DNA of 64,000 nucleotides. Source: Paracoccus mutanolyticus (GTDB lineage: Bacteria; Pseudomonadota; Alphaproteobacteria; Rhodobacterales; Rhodobacteraceae). Of the stretch, positions 19,337 to 29,939 are shown in pieces. Positions within the stretch are counted from its first letter, which is position 1; each line of letters begins with the position of its first letter. Location of the stretch: positions 2,128,501-2,192,500 of the forward strand of contig NZ_CP030239.1 of the NCBI RefSeq assembly GCF_003285265.1, given 5' to 3'. Under the pieces are notes generated by a model. The model was not told the DNA's origin and searched no databases. It saw only the letters and a list, made by a program, of their open reading frames with translations. The position numbers were made by a program, and so were the translations under genes.

Positions 19337-20810
19337 TCAGTTCGCCGCCGGGTCGCCGGCGCCGGGCGCGGCTACGGTGGCGCCGGGGGCAAAGCGCATC
19401 AGGCTGTCGGCGATCTCGGCGCTCAGCGGCGGACGCCTCCTCGGGGTCCTGGGCGGGCCAGTCAGGACGAAGCCCTGCACCATGCCGTCGACGACCCGGC
19501 CCTCGGCATGGCCGATATGGGTGTCGTTCCGCCCGTGCAGGGTGACGGCGCCGCGTTCCACCCGGCGCTCGGGACTGGGCACCCAGCCAAGCGCGGTGAC
19601 GAGGCCGGCCAGGTCCAGCATCTCCTGCTGCCCGCCGGGCTGGCTGAACAGGATCAGCGCCGCGCCGGACCCGTCCTTGGGCCCATAGATCGACAGCGTC
19701 CGTTCCGAGCGGTCGAACTGCAGCCTGTCCATCGGCGCGGGCAGTTCCAGCCCGGTGTGGTCGTCGCGCAGCTGCGTCAGACCGATCTCGGCCCGCCAGG
19801 CCTCGCGCCGGCGGATCAGCTCGGCCATGGCCGTCGCGGTGTCGGGCGAGGCGCGCAGCCGCACGATTTCCTCGGCGATGGCCTTTTGCGTCATCGGCCC
19901 GTCCTTGCCGTCGATGGGGCCGTCGTAATGCCCGGCCCACCGCAGGGCGCGCTGGATTTCCTCAAGCGGCGGCATGGGCACGGGCGCGGCATCGGGGCCG
20001 GGCGGCGGCCCCAGGTCGGGCTTGGCGCCGATGACCGCGATCTCGCCCAGCTTGTCGCCCTCGGTCAGATAGGCGTCGCGCGTCACGGCGTCGGCGTTGC
20101 GCAGGGCGCGCAGCCAGGCCTTGCCCGTGACTTCGTCCATCGGCCGAAGGCCACGGCCAGGCGGCCGTTTGGCAGGGACCACAGCGCGGCATCGGGCAGG
20201 GTCTCGCGCCATTTGGCCAGCATCTTTCGGTCCTTCAGCTCGGTCTGGTGGTGGAAGCGATGCGGATGAAGAACTGTTCGGGCGGCGGGGCAGGCTCGGC
20301 TGCGGCCGGTTCGGCGGCAGCGGGCAAGGCCGCAGGGGCCGCGGGCGCGTCTTCTCCTGCCAGGTCGCCCAGCACCGGCTCGGCCATGCCGACGGCTGCT
20401 GCGCCGGTCGCGGGCGCCGCGTCCTGCGGCAAGGTCGAGGGGCTGCCCGCCGCCGGCGCCTCGGCCGGGGCCGGGGTCGCGGCCGAGGCTCCCGCCAGGG
20501 GCGTCAGGGCGCGGCCTTCGGCGGCCGACAGGAAGCTGTCGCCCGGCACTTTGCGCTCGGTCTTCAACTGCTCCAGCCGGGTCTCGGCCTCGGCCCGGGG
20601 CATCGGACCCAGCGCGATCGCCACCCAGTTGTCGCCGGCCGGGAACGTCACCACGTCGGGAAACTGCGTCGCCCAGCCTTGGGCGGCCGCCTGGGCCGCG
20701 TCCGCGCCGCGCTTGGCCTCGATGCGGATCACCACATCCTCGGCCCATGCGCCTGGCGCCGCGCCGACCAGCGGCAGCGCCGCACCCAAGACGAAAGCAA
20801 AGCGCCGCAT
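19337..20810 (-). CDS. Secreted peptidoglycan-binding domain protein (frameshifted)
   Basis: A signal peptide (MRRFAFVLGAALPLVGAAPG) leads into a SPOR-like segment (GADAAQAAAQGWATQFPDVVTF, with DNWVAIALGPMPRAEAETRL). An Ala/Pro-rich linker follows, then a second such segment. A peptidoglycan-binding-1-like helix bundle comes next (ALRWAGHYDGPIDGKDGPMT) and finally an unassigned C-terminal domain. Frame changes near 20260 and 20165 join three frames, and 19420-19460 may hold two more that cancel. GAGAGGG precedes the ATG at 20810. It is divergent from glyQ. The exact role is unknown; I infer a periplasmic wall-associated protein. Confidence 0.6.
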
Positions 20811-20894
20811 CCGTGTCCCTCTCATTGACCCTGCGCCGCCCTCTGCCTAGAAGGCGGCAGACATTTCCTGCCAGTTATGCCGAAGGATGCAGCG

Positions 20895-21857
20895 ATGACC
20901 AGCCCCCAGGACAATCAGACGGCGAAACCCGTCTGCTTTCAGGACGTGATCCTGCGGCTGCAGTCCTATTGGGCGGGGCAGGGCTGCGCCGTTCTGCAAC
21001 CCTATGACATGGAGGTGGGCGCGGGCACCTTCCACCCGGCGACCACGCTGCGCAGCCTTGGCGCGCGGCCTTGGGCTGCGGCCTATGTCCAGCCCTCGCG
21101 CCGCCCGACCGACGGCCGCTATGGCGAGAACCCGAACCGGCTGCAGCACTATTACCAGTACCAGGTCATCATCAAGCCCAGCCCTGCGAACCTGCAGGAC
21201 CTGTATCTGGGCAGCCTCAAGGCCATCGGCCTGGACCCGATGATCCACGACGTGCGCTTCGTCGAGGACGACTGGGAAAGCCCGACGCTGGGCGCCTGGG
21301 GCCTGGGCTGGGAGGTCTGGTGCGACGGCATGGAAGTCAGCCAGTTCACCTATTTCCAGCAGGTCGGCGGGCATGACTGCAAGCCGGTCTCGGGCGAGCT
21401 GACCTATGGGCTGGAACGGCTGGCCATGTATGTGCTGGGGGTCGAGCATGTCATGGACATGCCCTTCAACCATCCCGAAAGCCCCATTCCGCTGAGCTAT
21501 GGCGACATCTTCCGCCAGGCCGAGCGGGAATATTCGCGCTGGAACTTCGACCAGGCCGATACCGACACGCTGCTGCAGCACTTCAAGGACGCCGAGGCGG
21601 AATGCGACCGCATCCTGACCGCGTCCGAGACCGACGCCGCCGGCCGCACGATCCCGATGGCGCATCCGGCCTATGACCAGGCGATCAAGGCCAGCCACCT
21701 GTTCAACCTTCTGGACGCGCGCGGCGTGATCTCGGTCACCGAGCGTCAGGCCTATATCGGCCGCGTCCGCGCGCTGGCGAAACGCTGCGCCGACCTGTTC
21801 GTGACCACCTCGGCCGCGACGGGCGAGGCGCTGCCCGCCTTTCCGGCAGGGGCCTGA
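20895..21857 (+). CDS. glyQ: Glycyl-tRNA synthetase alpha subunit
   Basis: 320 residues. The catalytic subunit of the alpha2beta2 bacterial glycyl-tRNA synthetase. [57 protein letters not shown] and [18 protein letters not shown] are near-invariant family blocks. The ATG at 20895 (GAAGGA 8 bp upstream) is preferred over one at 20877. The small gene between it and glyS follows directly after the stop. Confidence 0.97.
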   Translation: MTSPQDNQTAKPVCFQDVILRLQSYWAGQGCAVLQPYDMEVGAGTFHPATTLRSLGARPWAAAYVQPSRRPTDGRYGENPNRLQHYYQYQVIIKPSPANLQDLYLGSLKAIGLDPMIHDVRFVEDDWESPTLGAWGLGWEVWCDGMEVSQFTYFQQVGGHDCKPVSGELTYGLERLAMYVLGVEHVMDMPFNHPESPIPLSYGDIFRQAEREYSRWNFDQADTDTLLQHFKDAEAECDRILTASETDAAGRTIPMAHPAYDQAIKASHLFNLLDARGVISVTERQAYIGRVRALAKRCADLFVTTSAATGEALPAFPAGA

Positions 21858-22328
21858 ATGAACGGCCGCATTCCCGCGCTGGTCCTGATCTGCGCCGCAG
21901 TCGCTGCGGGCGTGGGCGTCTGGTATGCGCAGGAATACGGCTTTTACGACCGGCTGGACCCGGCCGGCGTGACGCTGACCGTGATGGCCCAGGGCAAGCC
22001 CGTGCCCCTGGCCGCGCGCGAGGTGCAGGCCATCGACGCCGACAGCTCGCCCATCCGCTGGCGCGCCTGCTTTCGGCTGACCGGCGCCCTGCCCGAGGGG
22101 GCCGAGCCCTTTTCCCAGCCGACGCCCCTGATCGGGCCGCGCTGGTTTTCCTGCTTCGACGCCGGCCGGATCGACGCCGACCTGAAATCCGGCGCGGCGC
22201 AGGCCTATCTTGGCCAGCCCGAGGTTCGCCCCGACGTCGACCGCGTGATCGCGGTCTATCCCGACGGGCGCGCCTACGGCTGGCAGCAATTCAACGACAA
22301 GACCCCCGAACGCGGAGTGATGGACTGA
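21858..22328 (+). CDS. Conserved membrane-anchored protein between glyQ and glyS (DUF6446-like)
   Basis: 156 residues with one N-terminal hydrophobic anchor ([20 protein letters not shown]). A soluble domain follows with [25 protein letters not shown] and [15 protein letters not shown]. From memory, a protein of this type sits in the same place in many Rhodobacterales and is labelled DUF6446; its function is unknown. It starts the base after glyQ's stop and its own stop overlaps the glyS start (TGATG), so the three genes are translated in series. Confidence 0.75.
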   Translation: MNGRIPALVLICAAVAAGVGVWYAQEYGFYDRLDPAGVTLTVMAQGKPVPLAAREVQAIDADSSPIRWRACFRLTGALPEGAEPFSQPTPLIGPRWFSCFDAGRIDADLKSGAAQAYLGQPEVRPDVDRVIAVYPDGRAYGWQQFNDKTPERGVMD

Positions 22329-23839
22329 TGCCCGACCTTCTGATCGAGCTTTTCTCGGAGGAAATCCCGGCGCGGATGCAGGCCCGTGCCCGCGAGGACC
22401 TGAAGAAACTCGTCACCGACGGGCTGGTCGAGGCCGGGCTGACCTATGCCTCGGCCGGCGCCTTCTCGACCCCGCGCCGGCTGGCGCTGGCGGTCGAGGG
22501 CCTGACCGCCCACAGCCCGACCACGCGCGAGGAACGCAAGGGCCCGCGCACCGACGCGCCCGACGCGGCGCTGCAAGGCTTCCTGCGCTCGACGGGGCTC
22601 AGCAAGGATCAGCTGGAGGCCCGCGACGACAAGAAGGGCCAGGTCTGGTTCGCCGTGATCCAGAAGCCCGGCCGCCCGGCGTCCGATATCGTGGCCGAGG
22701 TGCTGGAAGCCGCCATCCGCAATTTCCCCTGGCCCAAGTCGATGCGCTGGGGCGCGGGCAGCCTGCGCTGGGTGCGCCCGCTGCATTCCATCATCTGCCT
22801 GCTCTCGGACGAATCTGGCGCGACCGTGGTGCCGTTCCAGATCGAGGGCATCGCCGCCGGCAACACGACGCGCGGCCACCGCTTCATGGCCCCCGGTGCC
22901 TTCACCGTCTCGGGTTTCGACGACTACGCCGCCAAGTTGCGCCGCGCCAAGGTCATGCTGGACAGCCACGAACGCGAAGCCGCGATCCGGCAAGAGGCCG
23001 CGAATCTCGCCTTTGCCCGCGGCTGGGAGATCGTTCCGGACGAGGGGCTGCTGTCCGAGGTCGCCGGTCTGGTCGAATGGCCGGTGGCCCTGATGGGCGC
23101 CATCGAGGACCGCTTCCTGTCCCTGCCGCCCGAGGTTCTGCAAACCTCGATGAAGGAACACCAGAAGTTCTTCTCGGCCCGCAATCCCAAGACCGGCCGG
23201 ATCGAGGGCTTCGTGACGGTCGCCAATATCGAGACCCCGGACCACGGCGACACCATCCTGAAGGGCAACCAGCGCGTGCTGGCCGCGCGTCTGTCCGACG
23301 CGGCCTTCTTCTGGGACAACGACCTGCGCGAGGCGCGGGCCGGGATGGCGGCCTGGTCCGAGGGGCTGAAATCGGTCACATTTCAGAGCAAGCTGGGATC
23401 GCAGGCGGATCGGGTGGCGCGCATCGCAGCCCTGGCACGCGAGATCGCCCCGCTGGTCGGGGCCGACCCGGATCAGGCCGAGGACGCCGCGAGGATCGCG
23501 AAGCTCGACCTGCGCTCGGCCATGGTCGGCGAGTTCCCCGAGCTGCAAGGCACCATGGGCCGCTATTACGCGCTGGAGGCCGGCAAGGATGCCGAGGTCG
23601 CCGACGCCGCCCGCGACCACTACTCGCCGCTTGGGCCGTCCGACGCCGTGCCGACGGCGCCGGTTTCGCTGGCGGTGGCGTTGGCTGACAAGCTGGACAC
23701 TTTGACCGGGTTCTGGGCGATTGACGAGAAACCCACGGGGTCGAAGGACCCCTTCGCCCTGCGCCGCGCGGCGCTGGGGGTGATCCGGCTGGTGCTGGGG
23801 AATGGGGTGCGGGTTGAAGTTCGTCAAGGAAATTATTGA
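22328..23839 (+). CDS. glyS: Glycyl-tRNA synthetase beta subunit, N-terminal part (gene interrupted)
   Basis: The tRNA-binding beta subunit. The start [21 protein letters not shown] is canonical. [51 protein letters not shown] and [17 protein letters not shown] blocks (here [13 protein letters not shown]) follow. [14 protein letters not shown] and [20 protein letters not shown] lead to residue 494. Homology stops at GVR and the frame ends nine codons later. The anticodon-binding C-terminal domain reappears at 24125. About 280 bp of unlike sequence separates the halves. Confidence 0.9.
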   Translation: MPDLLIELFSEEIPARMQARAREDLKKLVTDGLVEAGLTYASAGAFSTPRRLALAVEGLTAHSPTTREERKGPRTDAPDAALQGFLRSTGLSKDQLEARDDKKGQVWFAVIQKPGRPASDIVAEVLEAAIRNFPWPKSMRWGAGSLRWVRPLHSIICLLSDESGATVVPFQIEGIAAGNTTRGHRFMAPGAFTVSGFDDYAAKLRRAKVMLDSHEREAAIRQEAANLAFARGWEIVPDEGLLSEVAGLVEWPVALMGAIEDRFLSLPPEVLQTSMKEHQKFFSARNPKTGRIEGFVTVANIETPDHGDTILKGNQRVLAARLSDAAFFWDNDLREARAGMAAWSEGLKSVTFQSKLGSQADRVARIAALAREIAPLVGADPDQAEDAARIAKLDLRSAMVGEFPELQGTMGRYYALEAGKDAEVADAARDHYSPLGPSDAVPTAPVSLAVALADKLDTLTGFWAIDEKPTGSKDPFALRRAALGVIRLVLGNGVRVEVRQGNY

Positions 23840-24110
23840 TCGCGAAAGCTAGTTCCCAACCATCGCCGAGGCTCGGCAAAGCTTTGAACCAAGAGCATTA
23901 TCGAACTGCGGCGAAATCTAGCGTGCGCACCAAGCCGAAGGTAGGTTTGAGCCCTTAGCTGCCCTTGGTTATGACCACGCGATGCGTCATAGCAGAGGCT
24001 GTGACAACATGCCGGTTTTGACTTGGACAGCCAAACGCTTCTGCGGTGACAGGCGCCAAGAAGCTGCCAATATAAAGCGGCGGCGATACTTCATCGTGAC
24101 GAGGTAATTG
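23815..24110. other. Low-GC insertion splitting glyS
   Basis: About 290 bp with visibly lower GC than its surroundings (for example GGAAATTATTGATCGCGAAA and AATATAAAGC) and stops in all three plus-strand frames. It sits between the glyS codons for LVLGNGVR and DLLAFLHDRLK. In the family only a short variable linker lies there. I see no transposase, no clear terminal inverted repeats and no obvious target duplication. It could be a small mobile element, a low-GC natural linker scrambled by base errors, or an assembly join. A 60-codon stretch (about 23930-24090) can be read in one frame but resembles nothing I know. Confidence 0.5.
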
Positions 24111-24124
24111 AGTGGCTGGCATCC

Positions 24125-24655
24125 GTGCCTAACGACCTCCTCGCCTTCCTCCACGACCGCCTCAAAGTCTACCTCCGCGACCAAGGCATCCGCCACGACA
24201 TCATCGACGCCGTTCTCAGTATGCCCGGCAATGACGACCTCGTGCTCCTGGTCAACCGCGCCACCGCCCTGAACGACGTCTTGAAGACCGAGGACGGCAC
24301 CAACCTGCTGCAAGGCCTGAAACGCGCCGGCAACATCCTCGCCCAGGCCGAGGACAAGGACGGCGTCGAATACAGCTTCGGCGCCGATCCGAAGTTCGCG
24401 GAAACCGATCAGGAACGCGCCCTCTTCGCCGCCCTCGACAAGGCCGAGCCCGCGATCCGCGAGGCCGTGCGGCTCGAGGACTTCCAGGCCGCGACCCAGG
24501 GCATCGCCACGCTGCGCGCGCCGATCGACGCCTTCTTCGAGGCGGTGCAGATCAACACCGACAACCAGGTCCTGCGCCGCAACCGCCTGAACCTCTTGTC
24601 TCGCATCCGCGAGGCCGGCCGCCTGATCGCCGATTTCGGCAAGATCGAGGGCTGA
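24125..24655 (+). CDS. glyS: Glycyl-tRNA synthetase beta subunit, C-terminal part
   Basis: 176 residues, read from a GTG at 24125; the same frame is open slightly further upstream. LLAFLHDRLKVYLRDQGIRHDIIDAVL is the conserved start of the beta-subunit C-terminal (DALR-like anticodon-binding) domain. KTEDGTNLLQGLKRAGNIL, FFEAVQINTDNQVLRRNRLNLL and the end RLIADFGKIEG follow. It completes the protein begun at 22328. A single functional subunit would need the intervening DNA to be absent or in frame. Confidence 0.88.
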   Translation: MPNDLLAFLHDRLKVYLRDQGIRHDIIDAVLSMPGNDDLVLLVNRATALNDVLKTEDGTNLLQGLKRAGNILAQAEDKDGVEYSFGADPKFAETDQERALFAALDKAEPAIREAVRLEDFQAATQGIATLRAPIDAFFEAVQINTDNQVLRRNRLNLLSRIREAGRLIADFGKIEG

Positions 24656-24661
24656 GCCGCT

Positions 24662-24682
24662 CACCGTTGGGCAAATACCCCG
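24662..24682 (-). repeat. Dispersed GGGTATTTGG intergenic element, copy 3
   Basis: On the minus strand CCGGGGTATTTGCCCAACGG, immediately after glyS. It is followed on the plus strand by the GC hairpin at 24689-24707. Confidence 0.5.
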
Positions 24683-24688
24683 GGGGGT

Positions 24689-24707
24689 CCGGGGGCGGCG
24701 CCCCCGG
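24689..24707 (+). terminator. GC-rich hairpin after glyS
   Basis: CCGGGGGC-GGC-GCCCCCGG, an 8-bp perfect stem 34 bp after the glyS stop. There is no T run, so it may act as a Rho-assisted end or an mRNA 3' stabiliser. Confidence 0.4.
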
Positions 24708-24772
24708 TCCGGCGCTGCCCCTCGTTTCCGCGCTTGCAGCATGTCCCGGCGCGCGCCTAAGGTGACGCGATC

Positions 24773-27323
24773 ATGACCGCCCTGTTTGAATCCGACGCCA
24801 TCATCGAAATCACCCCCTCGGCGGGGGTTTCGACGGCGCGCCACGGCTGGCGCGCGAAATGCCTGCAACGGCTGGTGCGAATGGACCGCCGGGCCGACCA
24901 GCTTTGCGCGGTCGGCCGACGCGGTGCGCGCCATCGCGGCCGGGCAGATGCCGGAGCGATCCTACCTGGCAGCGATGGTCGAGCGCGCGAACGGGCTGGT
25001 CAGCGTGCGGCCCTCGGCGGTCGATCCGGCCTGGGGCGGGCCGGGGACGGTCCTGAACGTGGGCATCAACGACGCGCTGCACCGCCGGCTGGTCGAAAGC
25101 CACGGCCAGGCGGCGGCCGATGCGCTGTATCTGGGCTTCGTGCAGGCCTATGCCATCCACGTCGCGCGGCTGGACCCGGACATGTTCTCGGACAGCGAAG
25201 GCGGGCTTGCCGCCGCCCTGCGCGCCTATGAGGCCGAGACGGACGAGGAATTCCCCCAGGATCCCGCCCGCCAATTGGCCGAGGTGCTGCGCAGCATGGC
25301 GCGCGCCTGGGACGGGCCGACCGCGCGGCTGCTGCGCCAGGCCAAGGGCGCGCCCCCCATCGCGCCGCTTGGGCTGGTCGTGCAGGACATGGCGCTGGCC
25401 ATGGGGCCGGGCGTCACCGGCTCGGGCACGATCCAGTTCATCGACAGCGTGACCGGCACCCCCCGCATCACCGGGCGCTTTCGCGGCCAAAGCCAGGGCC
25501 GTACCCGCGGCGCCGGGGCCGAGACGCTGTATCTGACCCGCGACCCGCGCGGCCCCAGCTTCGAGGAAGCCGCGCCCGAGGTCTTTGCCGACCTGGTCCG
25601 GTTCGGCGTCGCCGCCCGCGAACGCCTGCGCGAGGAGATGCAGATCGAATTCGTCGTGACCGACGGGCGGCTGTCGATCATCGACGCGACGCGGGTGGCG
25701 CGCAATTCGCGCGCCAGCGTGCGCATCGCCACGGCGCTTGCCCGCGACGGCATCATCCCCCCGGCCGAGGCGGTGATGCGGGTCGAGCCGCGGGCGCTCT
25801 CGGACCTCTTGCATCACCAAGTCGATCCGCGTGCGCCGCGCGACATCCTGGCGCGGGGCATCAACGCCAGTCCCGGCGCTGCCACCGGCCGCATCGTTTT
25901 CACCGCCGCCGCCGCCCAGGCCGCCGAGGCGCGGGGCGAACGCGCGGTCCTGGTCCGGCGCGAAACGGTCCCCGAGGACATCCGGGGTATGCACGCCTCG
26001 GTCGCGGTCCTGACCGAACGCGGCGGCATGACCAGCCACGCGGCCGTCATCGCGCGCGGCCTGGGGCTGCCCTGCATCGTGGGCGCCAGCGGCATCAGCA
26101 TCGACACCCGCGCCCGCACCCTGCAGGTCGGCCCCCGCATCCTGCACGAGGGCGAGGAGATCACCATCGACGGCACCTCGGGCGAGGTGCTGGCCGGCGC
26201 GGCCGAGATGCTGGAGCCGGCGCTGGACGACAGCTTCACCCAGCTTCTGGACTGGGCGGACGACCACTGCCGGATCAAGGTCCGGGCCAATGCCGACACG
26301 CCCGAGGACGCCCGCACCGCCCGCACCTTCAACGCGCAGGGCATCGGGCTTTGCCGCACCGAACACATGTTCTTCGACGACGAGCGCCTGCCCGCCATGC
26401 GCGAGATGATCTTTGCCGACAAGCCCGAGGATCGCCGCCTGTCGCTGGAGCGCCTGCTGCCGATGCAGCGCAGCGACTTTGCCGCGCTGTTCGAGATCAT
26501 GGCCGGGCTGCCCGTCACCATCCGCCTGTTCGACCCGCCGCTGCACGAATTCCTGCCCCACGACCGCGAAGGGATGCGCGAACTGGCCGAATCGCTGGAC
26601 CTGCCGCTGTCGGACGTGACCCGGCGGGTCGAGGCGCTCAGCGAATTCAATCCGATGCTGGGGATGCGCGGCGTGCGGCTGGGCATCACCGTCCCCGAGA
26701 TCTATGACATGCAGGCCCGCGCCATCTTCGAGGCGACGATCCTGGCCAGCCGCAACGGCGCGCCGGTGGTGCCGGAAATCATGATCCCCCTGGTCAGTGC
26801 CCGGCGCGCAGGTCGAACTGGTCAAGAACCGCATCGACGCCGTCGCCGCCGCCGTCAGGAACGAGACGCGCAAGGACTTCACCTATCGCCTGGTTGTATG
26901 GCGCAGCCACTGAGTGCCGCCAGCGGGCGGGCGATTTCGCCGACAGCGGCCTCTGTCCTTCGGCACGACGATGACGCACGATGACCTATGCCTATCGCCG
27001 ACGATGCCGGCCGCTTCATGGGCACCTATGTCGGGCAGGGCGTCTATGCCGAGGACCCGTTCCACATCCTGGATTGCGAGGGCGTGGGCGAGCTTGTCGC
27101 CATCGGCACCGAACGGGCGCGCAGCCGCGCGCCGGGGATCACCATCTCGGTCTGCGGGGAACATGGCGGCAACCCCGAATCAATTGCCTTCTGCCTGCGG
27201 GCGGGTGTGAACTATGTCTCGTGCTCGCCCTTCCGGGTGCCGGTGGCGCGCCTTGCCGCGGCGCAGGAATCGATTCTGATGGCCCGCGAAGCGGCCCGAA
27301 ACGAGCCGATCACCAAGTCGTAA
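24773..27323 (+). CDS. ppdK: Pyruvate, phosphate dikinase / PEP-binding phosphotransferase (frameshifted at both ends)
   Basis: About 850 codons. The N-terminus is MTALFESDAIIEITPS, and an ATP-grasp domain (LALAMGPGVTGSGTIQFID) runs to about residue 360. The swivelling phosphohistidine domain carries the active His in ERGGMTSHAAVIARG. The C-terminal PEP/pyruvate TIM barrel has GLCRTEHMFF, FNPMLGMRGVRLGITVPEIY, VPEIMIPLV and ISVCGEHGGNPESI. The frame shifts near 24900, and 26805-27000 is badly scrambled (the expected FLSFGTNDLTQMTY is only partly readable). The two ends together make a normal-length protein. It would interconvert pyruvate and PEP, a link between the TCA cycle and gluconeogenesis. 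Confidence 0.82.
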
Positions 27324-27379
27324 GCAGGCGACCTTTTGGCTGGAACCCGCCCGTTAACCTTTTCGGCGTCGGCAGGTTT

Positions 27380-27410
27380 CCGCTAAAATCCTCGATTTAG
27401 CGGCTTTTTT
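27380..27410 (+). terminator. Rho-independent terminator after ppdK
   Basis: CCGCTAAA-ATCCTCGA-TTTAGCGG is a perfect 8-bp stem followed by CTTTTTT. It is the clearest intrinsic terminator in the window, 57 bp after the ppdK stop. Confidence 0.85.
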
Positions 27411-27537
27411 CCCCTTTCACCAAGATGTGGGGTAGATCGGCGCATCCGGTTTCGGCCCATTGGCGCCAGAAAGGGCCCGCAGCGGTCCGATGACGAAACC
27501 GACCGGACAGTGACCGGAACCCAGTAACAGGACAAAC

Positions 27538-28083
27538 ATGCCGACACCTCAGTCATGGCTGGCGCGCGTTGCCTTGTGTGTTGCCGTCGCGCTTTCTTCA
27601 GTCGTGGCCGCCCCTGCCTTCGCGGACACCCAAGCCCAACGCCAGGGCGCGCAAGCCCAGCAAAAGACCAAGCGCCTGGCCGCCACGCCGGCGGCAAGCA
27701 TCTCGACCCGCGACCTGCAGTGCCTGTCCGAGGCGCTGTATTTCGAAGCCCGCGGCGAGGGCGCTCAAGGCCAGCGCGCGGTGGCCGAGGTCATTCTCAA
27801 CCGCGTGGATCATCCCCGGTTCCCGAAAAGCGTCTGCGGCGTCGTGAACCAGAGCGGTCAGTTCACCTATAAGAAGACCCGCATTCGCGAACGCGGCGCC
27901 TTTGCCCGCGCCCAGCAGATCGCCCAGGCCGCACTGTCGGGCGCGCCGCGCAACCTGACCGATGGCGCGACCTATTTCCACACCCGGGCGGTCAAGCCGT
28001 CGTGGTCGCGCAAGTTCGAACGGACGGCGCGCATCGGCAGCCACGTGTTCTATCGCTCGGACCGCCGGCTGGCGTCGAACTGA
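27538..28083 (+). CDS. Cell wall hydrolase (SleB-like), secreted
   Basis: 181 residues with a signal peptide ending near VVAAPAFA and a Gln/Ala-rich linker. The SleB/hydrolase-2 domain follows: LQCLSEALYFEARGEGAQGQRAVAEVILNRV, here split by eye, with the catalytic Glu in YFEARGE. Then come VCGVVNQSGQFTY, TYFHTRAVKPSWSRKF and IGSHVFYR. Proteins of this family cleave peptidoglycan. CAGGACAAAC precedes the ATG. Confidence 0.85.
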   Translation: MPTPQSWLARVALCVAVALSSVVAAPAFADTQAQRQGAQAQQKTKRLAATPAASISTRDLQCLSEALYFEARGEGAQGQRAVAEVILNRVDHPRFPKSVCGVVNQSGQFTYKKTRIRERGAFARAQQIAQAALSGAPRNLTDGATYFHTRAVKPSWSRKFERTARIGSHVFYRSDRRLASN

Positions 28084-28152
28084 CGCAATCCTGCCATGCC
28101 ACCTGCGGTCCCGTCCTTGCGGCGGGGCCGTTTTTCGTCGATGAGAAGGCGC

Positions 28153-28933
28153 ATGGACCAGCCCGACCGCATCCACCTGCGCGATTACATCGTCTCGACC
28201 GAAATCGGCGCCTTCCAGACGGAACGCGGCCTGAACCAGCGTCTGCGCTTCAACATCGACGTGGCGTTGGCCAGCCCGGTCGCCGGCGCCGGGGACGAGG
28301 TCGACCGCATCCTCAGCTATGACATCCTGACGGGGGCGGTATCGGCGGGGCTGGCGGATCGCCGCTATGACCTGCTGGAAACCCTGGCCGAACAGATCGC
28401 GGCCCTGATCCTGGCGCATCCCGGCGCGGCCGAGGTCGCGGTGACGGTGGAAAAGCTGGACCGCGTGCCGGGGGCGCTGGGCGTGACGCTGGTGCGCAAC
28501 CGGGCGCGGGTGGCCGCCGAACCGGCCAAGGCGCCGATCCGGGTGGTCTTTCACGGCGTCGACAGGGACTTGCCGCCGGGGGCGGTGGCGCTGGTGCCCG
28601 ACGCCCCCCGCCTGCCGCTGCCCCAGGGCGGCCACGCGCGCGAGTCGCGCTGCTGGCGCTGGACCAGGCCGCCTGGGCGCTGGCCGGCCGTCTGGGCCTG
28701 ACCGTCGCCGACAGCCGGACCGAGCTTGACTGGGCTGCCGCCGAGGCGCGCGCCGTCGTCTGGGCCCCCGCGCGCATGGCGCGCGACGTGCCCGACCTGC
28801 GCCCGAGCCCACGGCCCTGGCGCTGTGGCTGGCGCAGAGGCTCGGGGCTACGCGGCTGGACTGGGCCCTGCGCGACGGCGAGGCGCCGCCCGCGCCCCCC
28901 GCAGGTTTTTCCATCCCGACCGGGCGGCTGTGA
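28153..28933 (+). CDS. folB: Dihydroneopterin aldolase with C-terminal extension (frameshifted)
   Basis: The N-terminal 120 residues are FolB: HLRDYIVSTEIGAFQTERG, NIDVALASPVAGAGDEVD, SYDILTGAV, YDLLETLAEQIA and VEKLDRVPGALGV. The enzyme splits dihydroneopterin to the hydroxymethylpterin used by folK/folP. About 130 further codons follow (LDQAAWALAGRLGLTVADSR, later LDWALRDGEAPPA). They need one-base corrections near 28645 and 28805 and end GFSIPTGRL at 28933. GAGAAGGCG lies 2-10 bp before the chosen ATG. The extension is not a folK domain I recognise. Confidence 0.78.
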
Positions 28934-28974
28934 GCGGCCTTTGCTTTGCCGGCCGCCGGGGCTAGGAACGGCGC

Positions 28975-29939
28975 ATGAGCGACTATTTCCGTCCTATTCC
29001 CTGCGACCACGGCCGCTGGCGCCTTGCCGGCGGCTGGGTGCGCTTTTCGCAACTGGAACTACTGGCGCGGGGCCAGCCCCCCCGTGTGGTCGACAGCGCC
29101 CCGCCCGAGGTGCTGGAGGCGCTGACCGCGCCACGCCCCGCGGTGTTGGGTCTGTCGCTGGACCGCCCCCGGACATGGGCATCGTGAACGCCACGCCCGA
29201 CAGCTTTTCGGACGGCGGCCGCTATGACGGCGCGACCCACGCCCGCGCGCTGGTCGCGCAGGGCGCCGCGATCCTGGACGTGGGCGGCGAATCGACCCGC
29301 CCCGGCGCGGCCGAGGTGCCGGTGCCCGACGAAACCGCCCGGATCCTGCCGGTCATCGGCGCCGCGCGCGGCCTGGCCCCGTCTCGGTCGATACCCGCAA
29401 GGCGGCGGTCGCCCAAGCCGCCATCGCGGCGGGGGCAGAGATGGTCAACGATGTCTCGGGACTGGATTTCGATCCCGGCATGGCGGGGGTGGTGGCGCGG
29501 GCGGGCGTCGCGCTGTGCCTGATGCACGCGCAGGGCATCCCCGAGACGATGCAGGACAATCCCACCTATGGCGACGTGCTGCTGGACGTCTATGACGCGC
29601 TGGCCGAACGCATCGCCCGGGCCGAGGCGGCGGGAATCCCCCGCGACAGGATCGTGATCGACCCGGGCATTGGTTTCGGCAAGACCCAGGCGCATAATGC
29701 GATCCTGCGACGGATCTCGTCTTCACGGTCTGGGCTGCGCGGTGCTGCTGGGGGTGTCCCGCAAGGGCTTCATCGGCGCCATCGGCGGCGCGGCGCGCGC
29801 GGCGGACCGGGCCGCCGGGACGCTGGCGGTGACGCTGGCGGGGGTCGCGCAGGGCATACAGATCCACCGCGTCCATGACGTGGAAGAAACGAGGCAGGGT
29901 CTGGCGCTGTGGCGCGCCGTGACCGGGGGGGACGAATGA
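28975..29939 (+). CDS. folP: Dihydropteroate synthase (three frame changes as sequenced)
   Basis: Condenses hydroxymethyl-dihydropterin pyrophosphate with p-aminobenzoate, and is the sulfonamide target. The signature [31 protein letters not shown], then [42 protein letters not shown] and [13 protein letters not shown] are all present, but in different frames with changes near 29172, 29385 and 29715. The stop overlaps the glmM start (ATGA). An N-terminal extension of about 65 residues before the pterin-binding barrel is usual in relatives. Confidence 0.88.

Noticed and set aside
23930..24090. Small coding gene inside the glyS insertion
   Set aside because: An open stretch of about 60 codons exists but has no start with a ribosome site and resembles nothing known.
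22328..24655. Intein or in-frame intervening sequence in glyS
   Set aside because: The insert has stops in all forward frames and no intein splice motifs, and is too short for an intein with or without endonuclease.
24810..26882. Minus-strand frame of 690 codons opposite ppdK
   Set aside because: It is the shadow of the phosphotransferase gene. No recognisable domain, and composition is typical of antisense frames.
28975..29939. folP as a decayed pseudogene
   Set aside because: All catalytic motifs are intact across frames, length is normal and the downstream overlap with glmM is preserved. Base error is the simpler explanation.
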